Shown: one piece after another, positions 36,000-48,440 of the stretch
How positions within the stretch are numbered: position 1 is the stretch's first letter
Layout of the letters: each line of letters begins with the position of its first letter
Made by a program: the position numbers and the translations under genes
Source of the DNA: Parelaphostrongylus tenuis
Taxonomy: Eukaryota > Nematoda > Chromadorea > Rhabditida > Metastrongylidae
Reading direction: 5' to 3'
DNA length: 64,000 bases
Assembly (NCBI GenBank): GCA_019055375.1
Contig: JAHQIW010006188.1
Coordinates: 110,780-174,779, forward strand
The notes under the pieces: model-generated
Seen by the model: only the letters and a program-made list of their open reading frames with translations
What the model was told of the DNA's origin: nothing
Database searches by the model: none

Positions 36000-36320
36000 T
36001 CACGGTTTTTTGCCACTAATCTGCAACATTCCGGATGTGCTCGAAGCCACTGCGGTTTTTCTGAATCGAAACATTCTTGACATACTTTTTCAACTTTATT
36101 TTATGATTAAATTCCATAACCATAGACGTAGTGTTGCACTGACCAAAAAGGCAATAATCAGGTGGAGCAACGTGTGGACTGTAGCCGGTGTGCGGTAAAA
36201 CTTCAATGTCATCCAACTTTTCAATCATGTCGCTGATTTTCTTGACCATATGCGTAGAATTACTCACGTTTTCGAGATCAACATCACCTTCTTGAAACGC
36301 TCAAGCTATTTGACCTCAGT
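36000..36320 (-). mobile_element. Mariner fragment, internally deleted
   Basis: On the minus strand EVLPHTGYSPHVAPPDYCLF (36,130-36,190) matches the mariner block 'LPHPPYSPDLAPSDYHLF'. It is preceded by a FQEGDVDLE-like stretch that resembles the N-terminal domain and followed by SIQKNRSGFEHIR. The middle of the transposase is missing. Confidence 0.7.
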
Positions 36321-37595
36321 CAAATTTGTTATCGCATCAGTATCTTTACCCTCATTAATCTCATCGACGACTTCAAAAACCGTTAAGCCTTAATAATGGC
36401 GGATTAATACAGGAAAATCGTACTGTTAAATGGGCAACGTGAAACAGGAATCAATAAACTAGAAGAATATATAAAATCACTAATAAGAAACGATACTAAG
36501 ACATCAGAAAATGAAAGTGCTGAAAAATTCCTAAAACTTTTGCTCAGCCTAATATTTCAAGGTAAAAACTATATTGATCCCATTTTCGATCATGAGGGTG
36601 ATAGAAAGGCATCAATACTTGTACGACTTTGAAAAAAATCTTTAGTGGCTCTTGTCAGAGTTGTTTCCACTTTCTTTCTGCATTAGAGTGAACCTTTTTA
36701 AAATGCCAATATATCCTGTCCAGAGTGTTTTGCTGTGTGAAAGGCTTCAGTTTCACCTCTTTCGAGAAATGTCTTAGCTGTAATTACGACAACCTTCGCT
36801 TAAAGAACAGAAATCGGGCATATGTTCTAAGCCAATCGACAAGCAGATGATAGTTTTGAATCGGGTTTATCTTATTCTGCCATTCCGCTATAAAAAAAGG
36901 GTGCTGTGAAGAATTCTTGCAATACGGTTTCTATTTCCCTCCTTTCTCGTAGCCCAAAATTCGCAATCCTCTATTCTTTAATTTACCTTTTTCGCTGTAG
37001 TCTACAGTATTCAAAGCAAAAACAGTGTGCGACGAGGAGAATGAAAGACTCGGTTCTTCTTCCAGTTTCCCTCTGCATAATGAAACATTTTTTCGTCTTC
37101 TTTTCTGAACAACTTCAATATTCTGCATAAATGGTTTATAGTTCGACCAACCTTAGTCGGGTAAGCCGCAGTTATATTCGTCAAGCGTTTTGAAATACGT
37201 GAGATTTTCTCTCTCAAATTTCGAACTTCTCTGAAAGTTGTGCTAGGCTTTGTCAATTCTACTGCGACGGATTTGTATAAAATTAAAAAAAAGGAAAACG
37301 TTGAGGAAAACGCAGTCTTTGTTCCGAAAAATGCAGTATTTCGGACTTTGTTATCTCAACGTACATTAATACTAAGCTGTCCTATAATATTCCGCTCTAT
37401 TGTTTTATTCCATTTTTTTTATTTCAGATCGAGTTAATGAAAAAAGGCTGCGGTATGTCAGTAAATGTTCCAGTAGCCTGAACAGATACATAAATACTGC
37501 CGTAGCACCATTGCTCGCCATCTAGATGAAATTGACTACTGGAAAGTGATGTCTCGATGGGCGCCTCATGCATTGACTGACTACCTTACATTGTA
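36320..37595. other. No gene recognised
   Basis: Several short overlapping frames on both strands at 36,900-37,440. None has motifs or a paralogue. Confidence 0.4.
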
Positions 37596-37599
37596 GAGT

Positions 37600-37795
37600 C
37601 AACTCACCACATTTTGGAGAGACTAGGCTAAAGCACGCTGTCACATCCACAATATGTACTTCTGATTTCGCTCCATCGCGGTATCATCACCGCACCTTAG
37701 GATAGCTTCTGCGGGAGAATAAATTTTGAGGCTAAAACCAGCTTAAAACTGGCCTCACCAACTGCTTTAGTGGCCAATATTATTCTTTTAGGGAG
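37600..37795 (+). mobile_element. Mariner C-terminal fragment
   Basis: Plus-strand residues SDFAPSRYHHRTLG, LLRENKF and NQLKTGLTNCFSGQ (37,660-37,780, with stops) match the region from the third catalytic Asp onward. The antisense frame at 37,697-37,930 is its shadow. Confidence 0.65.
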
Positions 37796-37932
37796 TTCTT
37801 GTCTAGCAAATGGTTTCATATCATTGATTAGTTGTCGATTATATTGTTTACTATTTGATTTCTCTAAACAAATATTATTCAAATCAACAAAATTGTCGAA
37901 ATGGAAAGAATTCATGAGACAGTCTTTCAAAC

Positions 37933-40143
37933 TGAATCACAAAAATTGCTGAAAAAACTAGTTTCCACATTTTCCAACCTTTTCGGTAAGAAAAGATATT
38001 CACAAAAAGATGTTGTTTGCAGTCCTAGGAGAGCCGAATAAACTGCCACAATGCATCATCTTCGGCAACACTGTCACCGCCTTATGCACTGCAGTGCCTT
38101 ATGCTCCTCCACCTGATATGTGTAACTAAGCAACAATCAGAGCATCGTAACTGTTCCCTCCGAGCACATGTCAATCTCAGGAGCTCTGAAGATTTGGTCG
38201 GTTTTTTCTTCATCTGATTCGTTTCTGCATAGAAAGGAAAATTCTTTGTAGACCACAAATGTGTCGTCATGGCGAATTGGTCGAGGGAGATGTGGCAAAA
38301 TGTCGTGAATAAAGCGGTGCGAATGTTGGCATCGGGTCCGTTCGGATCGCATTTCTTTTCGGCACTTGCAATTGCCAGCTAAAACGCGAGCTCAGATGTG
38401 AAGTATTATCAATAAACCATGGAGTCATTGAGTTTCTATCTACTTCAACCTTACAAAGCTTAAATCGTTAAGCAGAAAGTGAACAGTTTATGTGAAAAAG
38501 TCAACTCTCTTGTGTGGCGAATGTATCGTGACACTTTCATTGGTCGAATAAAAACTCAAGAAGTCCGAAAAAGCCTTGCATTTACGAATGAAAAGAAAGG
38601 TCATAACCATATAAATTCTCGACAAAAATTCAAAAGTATAAATTTGACTACATAACGTCGAGATCAGACATGTCATTTATGCATTTTCTTCCATTGGTGA
38701 ACTTTCCCTTCTTCATAATCCTCTGTACTTGCCCTAAACGATTATTGTCACGGGGATAAGCCAGCTTTTTGATATGTCAAGGCTTTGAGTGTAAATGATT
38801 TGGCATCAACAGATCTACTTTTTGTGATTATATTGTGTTGATGAAAAGAACTGCCGGTTCCCTACCGTGAATTCGAAATTCTTTATTAACCCAGAGGAAC
38901 CAATACAGTCAACGCATTTTTCAATACAACTAAGTGAAGATCAGCAAGAAAAAGTCCTTTCAGATTTTCCATTAAGGAATTCAAATGCCCGATTTTGACA
39001 GGTTAGCGTAAGCGTCTACACAATAGGAAAACATGGACAGGAGGTCAAACAGAGAATAGCCCAATGTTGCAAACTGTCGATGTCTGTCTTCAGAACTTTT
39101 TTCATATACAAAATGATTATGTTAGCGTGTGCGCGGCCAAAGTTGATTGCCAAGACATCCACAATGATCGCGTAGCTTCAGTCAACGCGTCATGAATACA
39201 GAGCGCGAACTGCTAAGATTTTCGTTATATCATAAATTGTAATACAAGCGCTGTTTTAGTATTGGATTTAGTTTTCTATTCACCCTTCTTTTCCACAACA
39301 TTGTAATCGCTTATTATGGCTTATTAAAAATGAGTAAATTTTATGTTCTAGATGGTACTTCAACAGCGTCAAGAATAAGCTACGCCTCTAGCAGATTGTA
39401 TTTGGTATCTTCTACTTTACAATTTACACATCGAAATCTGGTTGAAAGTGAAGGCATTGATAATCTAAAACACAAGATCCAGTCATTTACGAAAGGAACT
39501 AGTAATAAATAGACCACGGAAACAATGAAGTGGGCTGCAAGTGCTTGCGTCCTCTTGAAGTGCTACCTAAAAGTGGGCGAGCGTGGTGACCACCATTATT
39601 CATCAAAATTTGCAAATGAAAGCCAATTTAGGTCTATGAAATCGGCCTCACAATCGCCTTTTTCGAGATCGCCAGTATCATGGTTAAGGACTTAGCGAGA
39701 GAAACGACTGAAAAGAGTGTTAAGAGTCGCACTACCAATAAGGACAAGTTCTCCAAGATCTTATTAAGTGGAACATTTGTGGAAAACTGGCTGTGCTCAG
39801 GTTCTATAATGCAAGGCTATAGCTCTGCCCTCGCAGAGCTAACCAAGGATCAGTTAATCGTTTTTATGCCATGAAAGCTGGCATCTGTTTATAATGAAGA
39901 AATGGAGAAGCTCCATCATAAGCATACCAGGATCCCTGAGAACATTTATTCGATTAGCATCTAACAACATTCGTGAAGAGAACGAAACAATTTCCAAACA
40001 TCAGTCTGAGTCACAAACAACTTTGCATACTGTTCTTGAAATTTAATGAATGAGATGAGTCGAAAAATTAATGTTGTTAGCATGTACACAAGATGTGAAG
40101 TCTGGTTGCGTAAAAAAAGTGCTAATACTGTTTTATTCAACCT
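37933..40143. repeat. 2.3-kb repeat unit, copy 2
   Basis: Partner of 31,760-34,081 in direct orientation. The open frames at 38,137-38,352 (minus) and 39,330-39,512 (plus) are open only in this copy, so they are not supported as genes. Confidence 0.9.
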
Positions 40144-40144
40144 T

Positions 40145-41010
40145 CTCATGTAGATTCTTCATCATCAGCCGTCCTACTGTCTTTTCTAAGCCAAACGACG
40201 TGAGAAAAAAAAAAGAATCTAATAAGAACCATCTCTGATTGTGACTATGACAAAGCAAAACAATGTACAGCGCATCAAAGCAGATGATATTTCGAAAAGT
40301 GAGAGAGCTATTTTCTCACCGCACAGCACTCTATTCTCTGTTCTGAATTTTGCTTGATGCTCTATCGGTCCTGCTGAGGGTGTCCAGTACGAAGTTGCCA
40401 AGGACAGACACTGAGTAATGCAGTCGATAGTTGGCTACTCAATATCGCTCCATTGAAAATATTTCTTGTTTCAGAGTACTTCTTAGTCATAAAAAATCAG
40501 CAATTATTCTCATCAAAATTTTTCCCCATTTTTAATAAATTATTTAAGGCGAATGTGCATTTCTCTATTTGTTTTTAGACTATTCATTTGTGAAAACAAA
40601 GCTCTGTCCACTGTTTAGTTGAAAAGATGAGTGAAGATGATGAAGGGCTTGAAAAGACATGCACAAAAATGAGAAAACGGTCATGAACGGTCACACATAC
40701 TCGACCGAATGACGTACTGAATTTTGAATATCTAATGGGCAAGTGGAGAGATTATGGACCATTGAGAAAGAGTATGATTGATGAAGGGCTGCTATGAATT
40801 GCTGTATTACAAACCTGGAAAGCCATGCGATCTGAAGATTGAAGGCCTGTTGCTTAGGTGAAAAGGTAATGTGTCCATTAAAGAACAAAATGAGCTAATT
40901 TTTGACGATAAGGAATTTTCGCACGAAACTCATGTTACAGAATGTGTAAATAATATTCAACAAAGCGGTGACTTCTGCAATTTCAGTATTCAACGATTGT
41001 TTGTGTTACA
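40145..41010. other. No gene recognised
   Basis: Only short open frames. The plus-strand 159-codon frame at 40,871-41,350 is largely antisense to the coding-like fragment at 41,015-41,310 and is not supported. Confidence 0.45.
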
Positions 41011-41014
41011 ATGC

Positions 41015-41310
41015 TTAAAAATTGTGATCCACTTCACTGCTCAGCTTGCGCAACTTATACAAAATATCACTCGCCTGAGCTACTATTTCCTCTTCTTCAC
41101 AATCAATGACTCAAGTCCACTGTCCACAGCTGATCGTGCTTGCAGTGTAGATATTTGTAGAGCATCAAGTGATTGCAACGAAGGCGTAGAATTGCTAACC
41201 AATAAACTTTCCATTAGCCTCATGTGTGCTATGCAGTTAGGAAAACTGTATTCATCATTCACAGTACCGCCATGTAAAATTCGGTTTATTACGTCTCCAG
41301 TTAAGTTTCC
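41015..41310 (-). pseudogene. Coding-like fragment of an unknown host protein, one frameshift
   Basis: On the minus strand codons from about 41,310 read FGNLTGDVINRIL, HGGTVNDEYSFPNCIAHMR, LMESLLVSN, SLQSLDALQISTLQAR and SAVDSGLES. A 1-nt slip near 41,090 then continues into DCEEEEIVAQASDILYKLRK and LSSEVDHNF with a stop at 41,015-41,017. Composition is protein-like: amphipathic, with an acidic run then a coiled-coil-like end. The family is not recognised. It ends next to the mariner relic, whose terminal sequence forms the first 15 codons of the apparent frame. It could be an exon with a sequencing slip, a short unrecognised intron, or a broken gene. Confidence 0.42.
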
Positions 41311-41334
41311 GAACTCAATCCAAACATTCAAAAA

Positions 41335-41985
41335 TTGTTTTTCCAAGTAATCGATAGTATCAAATAACATTGATCGAAGTACCCTCCATCTGTCTGGATG
41401 CAATTCTGCCAACGCTCCGGCAACAAATCAGTTCCGCGGTTATGAAACTCATTATTTTTTCGATGTAAACCAATCAGTCAATTCTCTACGGAAGTGAATG
41501 ATGTCTCGAAACTTCTTCTTGTCCAGCCAGTGCTCCAATAATCTGAAGAGGTGGAAATTGGACGGAGACAGATCTGGCGAATACGGCGGATGATCCAAAT
41601 GCTCCCAGCCCAAACCGCTCAACTTCTTTTTTTTTGGCAATGTGTGGCTTTGTAATGTCTTGAAGAAAATGACTTGCCATCGGCAGTGACGTGGAATTGC
41701 TTGATTGCAACGGTCCAGTTGCTGACAATATCGCTCAGCGTTGCACGGTATGACCGGCTTGCAACAAGTCCCAATGAATCGGCCCACTTCTGTCCCAGAA
41801 AATGATCAACCTTGCTTTTGGCAAATCGATTTTGTCTCGGTGTTGATGTTCCTTGCTGAGCTGGTCACAGCCACTGATTTAGACGAATTGTTGCCGGAGC
41901 GTTGGCAGAACTGCTTCCAGGCAGATAGCGAATACTTCGATTGATGTTATTTGATACTTTTGATTATTTGGAGAAATAGATTTTT
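41335..41985. mobile_element. Mariner relic with inverted 3' ends, ~650 bp
   Basis: The minus strand from about 41,835 reads RLIIFWDRSGPIHWDLLQAG, NAERYCQQLDRCNQA, VIFLQDITKPHIAKKK and HLDHPPYSPDLSPSNFHLFR (third catalytic Asp), then RELTDWFTSKK and LLPERWQNCIQTDGGYF to about 41,370, with frameshifts. The right end instead reads on the plus strand TDLDELLPERWQNCFQADSEYF with a stop at 41,942. The terminal 90-100 bp are inverted copies (TTGATGTTATTTGATACT at 41,941; its relative at 41,353-41,372). The N-terminal half is missing. Confidence 0.85.
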
Positions 41986-41989
41986 TTAT

Positions 41990-43425
41990 ATTATTGAATC
42001 AAGTTCGTAAACATAGTTGAAGACCTATTAGCAATGTTTGACGTTCAGCAATGATCCATCATCAAGTAGTAGTCTCGGGAGGATAGTTAGAGAGTAATTT
42101 TCCTGAAAGATGGAGCTCTCTGTGTTGCTGTAGTGTTGCTAGTAGAGTAATGAAAGATCTCTGTTTTAGAAGACAATCTACTGTACTGCCACAACTGTGA
42201 GTCAGAAACTCTGGCATAACAGCGCACGAATTTCTTCACTGTGTTCAGTTAAAGGAGCAAATCTACTTGACCAAACTCACGGCATCGGATGAGCTTGAAG
42301 GTCAAATACGAAAGGCTATGTTTTCTATCTCACATCCCTGGCCAAAGTAATTAGTTTTGGCTTCCGGGCAGCGTGAAGGGTAGTGGAAAAATTCATCTTT
42401 AGATGTAATTTCTAGGTTCGGAAATGAGCAATTCCTATAGACATGTTTCATGTTTATGGAAGTGAATTATACCAAATAGCTTGTCTTTGCTACATCACAC
42501 TTATCTACTGAGACTTTCGCTTGGAGCTTCGCAGGGTTGATTAATTTTCATTTATTAAATATACTATATACTTCTATTGTGTTGTCACACAACCTAAACT
42601 GTCACACAACAACAACACAACTAACTGTAGCCATCGTTTGATTAAGATTGAAAATGAACTAATCAGTATTGTTTTCTTTTTGTGCAGATCACACCTTACT
42701 GGAAAACATCACCGATGCAAGCTATCAACAGTACATTGCATTACAATTACTCAAGGAATGTTAGCAAATGTCTACTTAGTTGAGATCAGCAGAAAATGCT
42801 TCCGAGTTTCCCGATGACCATGAGCATTGTCCGTAGGTCATTGTAATCTTTACTTCAATATCACAGGTAAGTCGTGCTTTTAGTTCGTGGTAGTTGAAAG
42901 GTGACACTTGAACGCTGCTGCTCATTCAGTTATCATAGTTTTACTCATTCATCGCATCCGTATACGAAATCAAATGGCGACAAGAGTGCATGTCAACACG
43001 AGACGTAATGGCCGCTGTTTGTTATTACCTTTGTTTAGCATAATTTTTCCTCTCCGTTGCAAGCTCTCCTCGGGAAAAATTCCAGGATTTCTATTACTTG
43101 ATATCAAATCAAACTATTTCCATCCTTCTACTCTGTCAGATTCTAACTGTTTGGATATCTGCTTAGTTGTTTTTTTCCCAAATTTGTTTGGAACTCAGTA
43201 GTAATTGGCAACAGGTCGATCTCTATCTTTGCATGTGATTTTATCTACCATTGACTGAAATGTCTAGAAATCAGAAAAACATAAAGCATCTGAATTATAT
43301 ACTTAATAATAATAATATATTGCAGTTATAGCATTTCATAGTCATCAATCTTGGTTACACCATGGCCGACGACCCACTGATTACGGTTTTGTTTTCTCAA
43401 AATCACGCTTCAAATTTCAGTATGC
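41990..43425. other. No gene recognised
   Basis: The 97-codon frame at 42,908-43,201 is AT-rich and hydrophobic, without recognisable motifs. Nothing else is supported. Confidence 0.4.
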
Positions 43426-43429
43426 CTGA

Positions 43430-43500
43430 TAATTATTTTTGAGCCATGCATGTGGTCTGATTGATTATGGGATTTATACAGTGCAATATTGCCACCTACA
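43430..43500 (+). repeat. ACACGTGTTTC family, decayed left end
   Basis: TGATAATTATTTTTGAGCCATGCATGTGGTCTGATT matches the family's left module. The core is not recognisable. Confidence 0.45.
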
Positions 43501-43504
43501 TAGC

Positions 43505-45300
43505 TCAAAGATTATCACTAGACCCATTGGTTAGCTCTCGTACGTCTCCTGCTCCCTGGCTGCTCTATGCTGTGACCGTTGTACTTCGATATCCCCCTGC
43601 TAAGCGAAAACCTTGAAGACCCACTGAGACGTCAAAGTATTTTACTGCTGCTGATTCGTTGCCTTAGGTTCGTCAGGCGTGGACCAATCATGTGACATAC
43701 TATCACGGGCATCACATCCGTTCAGACTGAGTGTCGTTAATGAATTTTTTGAAAATTCGCTTTGTTCACGACTTTATCCTTTTTTCGGAGATCTTTTAGG
43801 CTCATCGAGTGACTGTGAGTGGTGCAAATGTTAAAAACGTTCTCTCAAAGTTATCGATCTTAAGAAATATATCAGCTCAGTCATCACAATAATAATCACG
43901 CTCGTTCGTCAGAAATGTAGTGGAGTTGAAGCCTCAGAGAAGCAGTGTTTTTTATAATCACGTAGACTTCTCAGCAGTTCTAATGACAGAGTAACTATCA
44001 TCAGCTGTCGGAAAACAGGGCGCAAATGGGAATTATTTTCCAAAACTAAATATATTGATGGTCATTCTGCTTTTTTCACGACTTTTCTCAGAAATGAAGG
44101 TAACTGTTGAAGAATTATTCCATCTCAAATGTACTGCAATATATTGTTTTCTGACTCCACGCACACAAACGAAGAGTGGGACTTAGTAATGCATTTTGCT
44201 GAGAGAACTGAACTCGTTCCTGATTATGGGTCGAACACCTTTCGTCATAAATATGTCCTGAACAGTTTTTAATACTTCGTTTATCCAGGCTGTAACGGAC
44301 TTGATAATTTACCAGGAATCGATTCGTGGAAGAATGTGATTCGATTCGATGAAGATCCTTGATGGAGTTATCAAATGGAGATGCGAGCCTCCTTCCCTTC
44401 GAAGGGAGATGCTTGTAATAGTGTATCAAACGCGCAAATCTTTTCTGTTGAGTGGGATTCTATATAATTTCTGCAAATGCTCTAACAATCTTTAAGTTTT
44501 TGATGACGAAGACGAAGAAAAAATATGACAGGACTTGTATATAAAGGTTGGAGAGTACGTAAGTTAGCGACTACTTTCAGTTAATTATGCTTTCAGTTGT
44601 ATTAAAGGGTGATATGAAATGTGAGAAGAGATCCAGTCAAAGGCGGGTTTACAGCGTCAAGTGTTGTCCCACATTAACCAAGAACTGTGTGTGGTATTAG
44701 CGATGTAGATGATCGCAAAGGAAGGTGCCGGTTTGACTTCCTCTCTTAAGGCTGCTTGCAATCACGTGGCTATAGCGATAGCTCGGCCTTCTTGAGATTC
44801 CAAGGAAATAGCTTGTCCACCAGGATGCTTCGACATCAATGATGTAGACGAAACCTTAAGCTGAAAAAAAGATTTGTTCTCACTGTTTTAGCACTGTTAT
44901 GATGTAACAATTATTCATCAATAATGTTGAGTAATAGGCGAAACATTCGACCATAGGCCGGAGTTAAACCAGTGTCGACTATATCTTCTCGCGTTGGACG
45001 AGTGGTCGAGATGAAGGCTATCAGAGAGCAGAGGTGCGAGCTTCAGCCCCATCATTCGATACTCTCTTCAATCGATCTACAAACCAGATCTTATCTTGAG
45101 TTTCGCTGGAACTAGATTTGTCCGGCTAGCATTGTACTTCAATTATAGTGAAGAGGAGATTCTTAAACAGCAGTCAGAGCAAAACGAAATGTTGAAGGCC
45201 TTTCTGGAAGATGGATGCGAGGAAGCGGAACGCAGTGCTTAAAGTACTGGTCACCGCGCAATGAAATGTAATGAAAGGTTGTGCGAAACAAACAGCTCTC
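43505..45300. other. No gene recognised; tRNA-like trace at about 45,000
   Basis: The minus frame 44,115-44,429 (104 codons) has ordinary composition but no known domain. Around 44,995-45,060 a GAGTGGTCGAGATGAAGG stretch resembles a tRNA-Ser/Leu A box, with a weak B box. Both are unsupported beyond that. Confidence 0.3.
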
Positions 45301-45308
45301 ATGAAACT

Positions 45309-45707
45309 AAACTCAGCTATGCAAAAAGTTCGTGCCATTTCGGTTTTTTGTATAAATATTGTTATGTGATTATATGATTTCGGTTTCGTCCAGTCGAGCA
45401 TTTTCTTGCGAACATTTTGGTACACAACTTGCCTATACTTGCTTTGAGATGAAGCTGTCTTGGGAACAGATTCGCTTACTGCTAATACACGAATGATGCG
45501 TAGATAAAAATACTAGTGAAGCGGCACGCAAGGTTAATGAAGCTGGGCGATGACTTGGGGAGATGATACGATTGTACAAGGGACTGATAGGAAGTGGTTT
45601 GCGAAGCTCAATACTTTGATTATTCGTTTTCTCTCCTGCTCGAAACAAAGTATCGCAAAAATCATATTGAAAATTCAAAAAGCACGAACTTTTTACACAA
45701 CCCAGTA
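45309..45707 (+). mobile_element. Mariner deletion derivative with terminal repeats (~0.4 kb)
   Basis: The left terminal repeat ACTCAGCTATGCAAAAAGTTCGTGC (first 20: ACTCAGCTATGCAAAAAGTT; from 45,310) pairs with the complement of GCACGAACTTTTTACACAAC (45,682-45,701), and TA lies outside each end. An ATG at 45,449 opens MKLSWEQIRLLLIHE, then TSEAARKVNEAWGDDL and RKWFAKL: the N-terminal DNA-binding domain of mariner. The rest of the transposase is absent. Such short derivatives can be mobilised by a full-length relative. Confidence 0.78.
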
Positions 45708-45709
45708 CT

Positions 45710-46735
45710 TTGAAAGGTTTCTTGATTGATTATCAATTTTCGACAACTGGCCGCTATTAACTACTCGATATATTTTTCAGGTCTCTCATCTTATCGTTAG
45801 TGAAAAATGGTGCCCAAAACTTTGAGGAGTGCAAATCAACTAAGTACTAGCAGAAACCAGTTCTAAAGCTTATCATCAGTCAAGTTTTCCTTATTCCTCT
45901 TTTGCACAGGTCCTTGGTACATTTTTTGTAGGTCCAAGTTATCAAATGGAATATAAGTTAGGGACCTTTTCTAAGTCAAATAAACATCTTTATAATGATG
46001 CGCCAGCAGTAAGTGATAGACTAATATGTTTGGAAGTATTGTAAGTAGCTCAATCTGAAAAAAAAGACTGAGTTGAAATGATGTGCTTGTTGGTTTTATT
46101 GTTACATAAAGGTCAGCTCTGTCGCTGGATTGATTGAGATAAGGCGTAAAGCGAAAATAATGAGTTCGTGCGATGCAAGTGATAGAATGAATAATGGAAT
46201 TGACAAATGAACAAGTACTCCCAAAGATGCCTTTGATTTGGTTATTTAACCTTACGGTTGATCTGATGTGTAACACGCACACGACCACGTTGATTTTGCA
46301 AAAGCGAAAAAAAAGGTGAAATGGTGAACTAGTCCGCCATCTGAACACGTGTTGCTTCTCTTTGAAATGGAACGAGGACTTGTGAGGTTGAGAAGGTCAC
46401 AGGACTATAGAAGAGGGCTTGCATTAAATTTATGATTAGTCACTCACGTCGAATGTAATTCGACATGTCTTTTATCGAACTATCCCAAACAGTAGCTACA
46501 ACCCACTGTAACGGTCGCAAATTTAGAAATCTTGAACTACTAGTCACAAGTTTACTAACACATCCTCTACTGATGACGACGCTTCTGAACAACTTCTAAC
46601 TTTTTATTGAGCAGAGAACCTATGGAAGTGATAATTCAGAACCCTCCTTTTTATCAACTTAAAAAATCTATCACTGTAGAAAAAACTGTGCGCAATTTGA
46701 AGTTTAAGATATTGAAAGATTTTTTACCCATAAAA
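45710..46735. other. No gene recognised
   Basis: The longest frame (45,971-46,348 minus, 125 codons) is AT-driven and hydrophobic with no motif or paralogue. Confidence 0.4.
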
Positions 46736-47657
46736 TCAAATAAGTTCCAAAAAACCCCGTAATGGGCTGCCCTGTCTTTCTGTTTGCTATTAACGCTGCC
46801 CATCGGATATTGGTTCTATCGCTGTAGCATTGATCATTTGGCTTGCTGCCTGTCTTTGGCACCCGAGTCCAACGCCTAAACGGCCAATGTGATTAATCTC
46901 GCAGCCACTCACGAAGGAAAAAGGTATAGTAACCAACTGGCAGATAACTTACCATGCTTCGGCCACGTGGAAATCTGCCACATTTTGTGAAGTGTCGATG
47001 AATACGATGCGTCTGCAAACAGTGGTTACTGTCTTTTTAAAAGAAGGTGATGAGAAAGTTGGAATTGATAGAACTCGAGGACCAATCGATGTCCATGAGG
47101 AGTGTCTGCAATTGTTCCGTCGTTAAAAAATACTTCGCTACGACCTTATAGGAAACGTGAGGCGTTATTGTCTTCCATGTAACTCTCTTTCTTGCCATTG
47201 TTTTGAAGAAATAGTAAGTTGTCTTTGAACGTATAATCTGTAGTTCTCAAGATGTGTTTGACTAGACTGAAGTTGGGCGCAGTGCAAGGTGATGAAGTTC
47301 GGTATTCCTGTGTTAGCTAAAATTCATGTAAGTGCCAATAGCAGCGGTCTGAGTGGTGATGCGTTTGTTGTGCGTTGAGTAGATTATTTGATTGATTGCA
47401 TTACTCTTGTTTGCCACGCGCGATATTTTGATGATATAGTCATGAACCAAACTGAGCGATGGTTTGTTGAATTAAAGTTTCAGATCCGTAGGAAACTTGC
47501 ACTATTTCTTCCATTTTTCGCATGTTCCCTCGAAAATGCTCTCTCTCAAGCGTAACAATGGTGCTACAGCGTTTGGAGGAAATTTTATCTTGGCAGTGCA
47601 AATGTGTGATCTTTCGCTTCTTTTTTTAATTTTATACAAAACATTTCTAGAAACATA

Positions 47658-48330
47658 GTGGCATCACTCCATATCCCAACACTTCTATGTTGTGTCAGCA
47701 GCATAAGCGTTATGAAATTGGTAGGAAATTCGGTCACCTCAATAGATTTCGTGGTTACTGTAATGAGTTTGAAGAACTCATTGAGTAACTGGTGGTTCTA
47801 TGATAGAATCCGTGGTTGCCAAGTGCCAACCCGGCTTCAAATCCCGACCAAAGCACTACTAAATGCAGCGGTATGAGTGGTGCATGCGATTGTTGTGCGT
47901 TGAATGGCGCTTGTTTGGTTGATTGCGCTAATATTGCCTGCTACACGAAACATATTCATAATATAGTTACGATCCAAGTTGAGCGATGGCTTGTGGAATG
48001 AAAGTTTGAAATACATTAGGAGCTTATGATGTTCGCTCTCATTGTTTGACATGTTCTTTGAAATTGTCCTATCACAAGCGTAACCAAGGTAGTGAGCGTT
48101 AAGAGAAGTTGTTTTCCTGGTAGTGTAGATGTGTGAACCATCCCATTGAATCTTAGATGAAGAGTACTCGATGCGCTACCGTGCATTTTGTCAATTCTAT
48201 ACCTTTAGGAATCTATATGTGAGGAGTTCATACAAAAATTACTGTTTGCATTACAAGACGTGATGCTCATAAATATGAGCTGCACACTGCTTGATACAAC
48301 CATCACAATCTGCCATTCATTCATGGCATC
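47658..48330 (+). repeat. tRNA-Gly-containing repeat module
   Basis: Module order: GGCATCACTCCATATCCCAACACT start (47,661); tRNA-like head at about 47,787-47,854 (GGTTCTATGATAGAATC, ACCCGGCTTCAAATCCC); GTTGTGCGTTGAATGG; GAGCGATGGCTTGTGGAATG; then GTTTGCATTACAAGACGTGATGC (48,250). The next GGCATCACTCCACATCC follows at 48,325. The repeat length is about 0.66 kb. Confidence 0.7.
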
Positions 48331-48440
48331 ACTCCACATCCAAACACTTCATAATGTGGCTAGCAGCGAAATCATGAGGGGATCGGTCGGAAGTTTCGCC
48401 ACGTTTATGTATCCCGTGGATCCTGAATAGAATTGGAGGA

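Noticed and set aside
40871..41350. 159-codon plus-strand open frame
   Set aside because: It is antisense to the more protein-like minus-strand fragment and runs into the mariner terminal repeat.
45971..46348. 125-codon minus-strand open frame
   Set aside because: It is hydrophobic and AT-driven, with no recognisable motif, no paralogue and no splice context.
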